Shown here in pieces: positions 58,860-64,000 of a stretch of DNA of 64,000 nucleotides (the first letter of the stretch is position 1; each line of letters begins with the position of its first letter). This stretch comes from Hawksworthiomyces lignivorus (lineage: Eukaryota; Ascomycota; Sordariomycetes; Ophiostomatales; Ophiostomataceae): assembly GCA_002917075.1 (NCBI GenBank), contig NTMA01000028.1, positions 186,001 to 250,000 of the forward strand, written 5' to 3'. The position numbers were made by a program, and so were the translations under genes. The notes below the pieces were generated by a model. That model had not been told where the DNA came from, ran no database searches, and saw only the letters and a program-made list of their open reading frames with translations.

Positions 58860-59582
58860 TCATGTTGTTAGTGAAGGCTGGGCGCTATCGTCGGTGGCAC
58901 TTGCGGCAGCCACCGACGCTGCTGCCTCTGCCTCGAGGTCCGCCTGTACGAGGCTGTACAAGACCATGTCCAGGATTTCGCCGTGCTTGCAGACGGCCGC
59001 GCGCCGGACGCCTTCCCGCACGAACCCAGCGCGCTCGAGGACGCGCATGGACGCGGCGTTGCCGCCGTGCACGCCGGCCTCGACCCGCTGCAGGAGCTGG
59101 CCGTCGGTCGCCAGCGCCTTGGCGCCGGCAGCAGAGAGCGCCCAGCGGCCCATAGCGGCGGCGACGGCGGTGGCCAGCCCGCGGCCCCAGAAGGGGCGGC
59201 CGATCCAGTAGCCGAGCTCGCGCGTGCCGCGGTCGGTGGGGTCGGAGCCGACGGCGGTGAGGCCGACGCCGCCGACGAAGGTGCCGTCGGGGAGGCAGAT
59301 GGCCAGGTTGACGTCGGTAAGGGGCGCAGGCCCGGGGCCGCTGCCGTCCTCCTCGGAGGAGGAAGAGGAGGAGGGCAGCCCCTCGGCGCGCGCGATGCGC
59401 AGCCACGTGCGCGCGGCGGCCTCCGTGTACGGGTGGGGGAAGCGGTCGCGCATGAAGCGCACGACCTCGGGGTCGTCCGCCAGGGCGCGCATGGGCCCGG
59501 CGTCCGAGGCGTGGTAGGGCCGGAGGACGCACTGGGGCAGGCGCAGGAGGGGCGTCGTGGGGAAGGGAGAGGGGTCAGACAT
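58860..59582 (-). CDS. GNAT-family N-acetyltransferase (RimJ/RimL-like)
   Basis: A single-exon, 240-residue acetyl-CoA-dependent acyltransferase. The N-terminal strand pair CVLRPYHASDAGPMRALADD and PEVVRFM are typical of the RimJ/RimL branch. The acetyl-CoA pyrophosphate loop is RPFWGRGLAT (near residue 145), preceded by RELGYWIG and followed by NAASMRVLERAGFVREG and the closing strand MVLYSLV. A Ser/Glu-rich insertion near residue 75 is a surface loop. The Ala/Glu-rich tail after residue 215 is probably disordered. The substrate may be a protein N-terminus, an antibiotic or a small amine; sequence alone does not tell. The start at 59582 is the first ATG in good family register, and there is no targeting signal. 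Its promoter is shared with ERV46. Confidence 0.9.
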   Translation of the reverse strand: MSDPSPFPTTPLLRLPQCVLRPYHASDAGPMRALADDPEVVRFMRDRFPHPYTEAAARTWLRIARAEGLPSSSSSSEEDGSGPGPAPLTDVNLAICLPDGTFVGGVGLTAVGSDPTDRGTRELGYWIGRPFWGRGLATAVAAAMGRWALSAAGAKALATDGQLLQRVEAGVHGGNAASMRVLERAGFVREGVRRAAVCKHGEILDMVLYSLVQADLEAEAAASVAAASATDDSAQPSLTT

Positions 59583-60843
59583 GGCGGGCGGGCAAAAAAA
59601 AAGGGCCAAAAATAAGGTACGTGTAAGTTCACCGTCTATGGAACATGTGCTGCGAAAGATTCTTGCAACGAAAATGAGAAAAGAAAAAAAAGGTAGAGAA
59701 AGTGAGCACAGGAAGAGCATAAATATCTAGTCAGAGCAGCAAGGCGAAGTTTCAATGATTAAGGGTCGTTAGACGTCTATTCTATGTTGCTCATTCTACG
59801 AAGTTGAGTCATTCTCCTCCGCCTGCAGATCGCATATCTTGCATTGGAGAGATGCCTGTCGTGCAGCAGGCACTGTCGCAATGGCGTTTATAGTCGGCAT
59901 GCATTCTCTGTCGACACCTTCCTAGATGGTCCTGGACCGACCCGTGAAGGATGGTGAATCCTCTCAAGGAAGACTCATCCAGAATCGCCGTTTGGGACGT
60001 GCAAGTTCTTTCACTTAGCGAGCACCTTGGCAGGGACTTCTGGATAAACGACAGCAGATAAGCACCAACTAATGACACTGTATTTTGCATGCCTCTTTCT
60101 TTCACTGCCCTCCGCAAATATGTGAGTCTGCATACATGTACTGTAATGTACTCCGTACTCCGTCTGTATTGCACAGCAATTCTGGGACGGAAAAAGTCAA
60201 GAGCCGCCCAAGCGGCTGCCTTCAGCCTTTCCCACAGTTTCCACTTGCCTGCATTCTCACTGGCGTTCCTGACTTGTCCCAAATGGGGAGCAGAAAGTGG
60301 GGCCACTTGGCCGTTTCCTTCCCAAAGAGACAGCCGCAGTAATTAGGGCGGAATTAAAACGTGAAGGTGGCCTTTACTCGCAGCTGCTGCTCCTGCTGCT
60401 GGTGGTACTGCTGTTGCTGGTGCTGCTGGCTCTCTTTTTTTTGTCTCTGACTGGCGACCCTTGCGAAACTGCGGCTGTCGAGATCTTCAAGGGACCTGAG
60501 GAGAAGAAACAAAGTGCTGCACAACTTTCTCACAGCCGTGGCCACAATTCTTTTTTCCTTCTCTGCTTCTTCGTTTAGCGCCTTTGTGTCTCAATTCTTT
60601 TGGTCGACCCTATCCTCCTCCCCTCCACAGCAGAACGGAGCATCTCACAAGAGGACACACCTATCGCTGCAGCATCGCGATCCTTCGATCTGTCCTCCCC
60701 AAACCGCCATTCGTCTCCTCCTTCTCTCTTATCCAATCGAATTGAAGCAGATTGTCAATTATCTTTCTCGTCTATTCCAGACTCGTGCTGCTGCTCCGCG
60801 GCTGTTCTGGCAGCTATCATCAAGCAACGAGTGAGAGCACACG
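59583..60843. promoter_or_regulatory. Divergent promoter, GNAT gene / ERV46
   Basis: 1.26 kb. Contains one exact TACTCCGTA (60149-60157) that runs into a second partial copy, a CTG/CTT-type imperfect repeat (60380-60432), and a CT-rich stretch (60550-60740) that is probably the ERV46 leader. No ORF is supported. Confidence 0.55.
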
Positions 60844-62428
60844 ATGGCTGGCAAGTCCCGCTTCACGAGGCTTGATGCCTTTACCAAGACCGTCGAGGAT
60901 GCGCGCATCCGTACTACGTCAGGTGGCATTGTCACCATCGTGTCGCTGATTGTGGTTCTCTGGCTGGCCTGGGGCGAGTGGCTCGACTACCGGCGGATTG
61001 TCGTCCACCCGGAGCTGGTTGTGGACAAAGGACGAGGTAAGGCTATTCCTGGGTTCTATTGGGGTTGGAGCTGCTGCGGTGGACAGTCAGGGGGAGAGAG
61101 AGAGATGCTACGAGTTGAGCGATGAAAGTGGGAGAGGGAGAGGGGGGGGGGATGACAAAAGAAAGAGAGAAAATTAGCAGTATAAGCAGCGGAAAGCTTA
61201 CACATCTACAGGCGAGCGGATGGAGATCCACCTCAACATCACCTTCCCGCGGATTCCCTGCGAGCTCTTGACACTGGATGTTATGGATGTGTCCGGCGAG
61301 CAGCAGCACGGCGTGCAGCACGGCATCCGGAAGGTGCGGCTCAAGCCGCAGAACGAAGGCGGCGCGGAGATCGAGGCCAAGGACCTGAACCTGCATGCGG
61401 CCGAAGAGACGGCCACGCACCTGGACCCCAACTACTGCGGTGCCTGCTACGGCGCGCCGCCGCCGGCGCACGCCAAGAAGGCGGGCTGCTGCAACACGTG
61501 CGACGAGGTGCGCGAGGCGTACGCGAGCGCGTCGTGGGCCTTTGGCCGCGGCGAGAACGTCGAGCAGTGCCAGCGCGAGCACTTTGCCGAGCGGCTGGAC
61601 GAGCAGCGCCACGAGGGCTGCCGCATCGAGGGCGGCCTGCGCGTCAACAAGGTCGTCGGCAACTTCCACATCGCGCCGGGCCGCAGCTTCAGCAACGGCA
61701 ACATGCACGTGCACGACCTCAAGAACTACTGGGACATGCCTGAGCCGCAGATGCACACCTTTACGCACACCGTCCACTCGCTGCGCTTCGGCCCCCAGAT
61801 CCCCGAGGCCCTGGCCAAGAAGCTGAGCGGCGGCAAGGCCGGCGCCCTGTCCTGGACCAACCACCACATCAACCCGCTCGACGGCGTCCAGCAGGAGACG
61901 GTCGACCCAAACTTCAGCTACATGTACTTCGTCAAGATCGTGCCCACCTCCTACCTGGCCCTGGGCTGGGAGAAGACCTTCCGCGGCTTAGCCGACGACC
62001 ACGATGGCACCGACGTCGGCTCCCTCGGCGTCCTAGCCGACGGTAGCGTCGAGACCCACCAGTACTCCGTCACCAGCCACAAGCGCAGCCTGCAGGGCGG
62101 CGACGACGCCGCCGAGGGCCACCAGGAGCGCCTGCACGCCCGCGGCGGCATCCCGGGCGTGTTCTTCAGCTACGTATGTATTTTTTTTTTTGGGCTCCTC
62201 CCCTCTCACCTTCGACTTCTTTCTTTTCAAGCTGCTAACCCAACTTTTCTGCAGGACATCTCGCCCATGAAGGTGATCAACCGCGAGGAGCGTGCCAAGA
62301 CGTTTGCGGGCTTCCTGGCCGGCCTGTGCGCCATTATCGGCGGCACACTGACCGTGGCGGCGGCCGTCGATCGCACCGTGTTTGAGGGCGCCACGCGGCT
62401 AAAGAAGATGCGGTCGAAGGACCTGTAG
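60844..62428 (+). CDS. ERV46: ER-Golgi cargo receptor Erv46
   Basis: A 442-residue component of the Erv41-Erv46 complex that cycles in COPII/COPI vesicles and retrieves ER residents. Exons 60844-61036, 61212-62173 and 62255-62428. Topology: short cytosolic N-terminus (FTRLDAFTKTVEDARIRTTS), first membrane helix (IVTIVSLIVVLWLAW, residues about 28-42), a long lumenal domain with the conserved Cys-rich segment (CGACYGAP, GCCNTCDEV; near residues 155-185) and NFHIAPGRSF, HTFTHTVHSLRFG and FVKIVPTSY, then FSYDISPMKV and a second helix (FLAGLCAIIGGTLTVAAAVD) with a short basic C-terminal tail. Length and layout are normal. The start has a good context after a CT-rich leader. Confidence 0.96.
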
Positions 62429-64000
62429 AGGATGGAAGAAAGACGGGCCGGGCGAAAGCGCGCTGGAGAAAGGGACGGGAGGGAGGTTTTATAGGGTTTG
62501 TATTTTGTATGCATTTACATGAGGAGTTCTTGTGGGTCTCTCTTTACTGTTCGTTTCTTCTTTTTCTTTTCTGTCACGTCTGTTTTGTGTTTCTGGAAGC
62601 CCGAACAAGAAAAAAAAAGAAGACACATCTGCTGGAATATAAAAAAATTGAATGGATCTACATATATGCTGGCCACAACATGCCGTAGAATGGAATGAAG
62701 TCGACGGGCTACGATGACCTAAGCCTACGGAAAAGTAAAGCTCATGTTTGAAAGAGGCTACGTCCTGGTCGATCGTGTCGTCGCTTGGCCGCGAAAATGG
62801 GGTCAACTACGGAGTAGGTAATGACAGACAGGCAGTAGTTCGTTGACTAGCACAACATGTGCAAAATCCGCTATGTTCTAGCAGAAGCTCAAAACTCCCA
62901 TAGTTAAGCAGTAAAGACTCATAGCTCTGTCGCTGCATTCTTGTGTCTGCTTCAAGCACCCCATTGGCTCTTCCACTAAATTGACTCTATTTCCTCTGTT
63001 CGCGTTCTCCTTTTCACAGGCCGGATTGCCAGCTTTCGATAGAGCAATCTGAAACAAGGGAGTTCTGTCTCTCTTTTGGATAGGGTGGCTCATAATCTGA
63101 CTGACAGGCTCCCTGCGTGGCGACTTGACTTGCCAAGACGACGATCATTTACCTCCAACAAGGAACAGCAGCAGCAGACACGAAGCTAGTACCAGTACGG
63201 AGAGTATTTGCAACATAATGTGCGAAATCGCAGATGACGAGAGGAAAAGGGGTGGCAACCAAGACGGCTCAGCGCTGGCAGTCCAACGCATTTGTCGTAA
63301 ATGTACATAGCACGTACGCATATGAGCAACAATGGCTCAGCTGCGAAGCCCTTTCTGATTCCTCCCTGTTGTTTCTTGTCATCGTGGGAAATCTCTATGT
63401 TGCTTCTGCTATTTGTTCTTGGGTGGAAATGAACTGCATTTCTGATCGTACCTGTCTCTTTGTCAGATTGGAAGTGCATGCTGGAAGACGGGCAGGTTCA
63501 GGTTCAGTTCTCGGCTAGCTTCGTAGCTGCATTTGCCTCTTCGCGAAAGGCTAGGTTTCTCTCTCTTGAACGCAAACCTCCTTTGCGTATAGATTTCGTC
63601 TCCCGCTCCTTAGACGAGATTTCGTCAAGCGATGGTTACTGCATGGTCTATATCTGTACAAACGAACATCCGTATCGGGGACAGATGCCCTCCCTACCCT
63701 CCGCCAACTGAACCTATGTATTTCGCTTTTCTTTTATCCCGCAACCCGCTAACTTCAAACTGGGCAAGCCTCCGTTCCCAAAGCACGCGTGACTATTACG
63801 GAGTATGTATATGCTACGAGTATCTTGACAGTTTGTCCTAGCATGTATTAGCATTTTCCTGGGGAGAGCTCCTGGGAGAGCTCCTGGTAGAGCTCCTGGG
63901 AGTTTTGAGCCTAGCTAGATCAATGGATCGCGAGCATCATTGCGGCACTGGTTTTCGGGACCCTTTGAGCCTTCTTATTGCCTTCTTTTTCCCCATTTCC
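62429..64000. other. Gene-free right end of window
   Basis: 1.57 kb beyond ERV46. It contains two exact TACGGAGTA words (62808-62816 and 63797-63805), a partial one at 63195, and a tandem repeat at 63858-63902. Short ORFs present do not look like protein. Confidence 0.55.
63858..63902. repeat. 12-bp tandem repeat, about 3.7 units
   Basis: Units of CCTGGGAGAGCT: one with an extra G, one exact, one with a G-to-T change, and a partial fourth. Each contains the palindrome GAGCTC, so the array can pair with itself. Confidence 0.8.

Noticed and set aside
1..64000. Search for transposases, reverse transcriptase, CRISPR-like arrays, phage or plasmid features
   Set aside because: No ORF with such motifs and no regularly spaced repeats were seen; the window is ordinary fungal chromosome apart from the points listed.

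Overview
The window is nuclear DNA from a filamentous ascomycete (Pezizomycotina). The evidence is multi-exon genes with short GT-AG introns (about 50-160 bp), Zn2Cys6 regulators with fungal-type domains, GC-rich third codon positions, CT-rich leaders, and fungal orthologues of Osh3, Sub1, Erv46 and Dpb2. Sordariomycetes (perhaps Hypocreales) is my guess from overall look only. No tRNA, rRNA, CRISPR array, transposase or integrase was seen. Exon borders were read by eye from splice signals and frame continuity, and a transcript could change a few of them.

Left part, 1-20675, looks like an accessory gene cluster for making, degrading or exporting a small molecule. In order: a Zn2Cys6 regulator (minus, running off the left edge), an AtuA/DUF1446-like protein (minus), a short-chain dehydrogenase (plus), an EthD-domain protein (plus), a TRI12-type MFS exporter (plus), a full-size ABCB multidrug exporter (minus), and a second Zn2Cys6 regulator (plus). 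The AtuA-like gene and the dehydrogenase share a 1.0-kb divergent promoter holding a Gal4-type CGG-N11-CCG palindrome. The ABC exporter and second regulator share a 0.63-kb divergent promoter with duplicated motifs. No polyketide synthase, NRPS or terpene synthase is present, so if this is a biosynthetic cluster its core lies further left.

Middle part, 20676-36605: a 1471-residue, largely disordered protein of unknown function (minus) is followed by about 8.8 kb without a convincing gene (25735-34505). That stretch has CT-rich tracts on the sense strand of the unknown gene and several copies of the word TACGGAGTA. A class I O-methyltransferase (minus) follows.

Right part, 36606-64000, is mostly housekeeping: PC4/Sub1 coactivator, TMEM19/DUF92 membrane protein, Osh3-like oxysterol-binding protein, DNA polymerase epsilon subunit B (Dpb2) that lacks its N-terminal part and stops at a run of 19 C, a bZIP regulator, a GT17 glycosyltransferase, low-specificity threonine aldolase, a secreted GH37 trehalase, a GNAT acetyltransferase and the ER-Golgi cargo receptor Erv46. 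The last 1.6 kb is gene-free and ends with a 12-bp tandem repeat.
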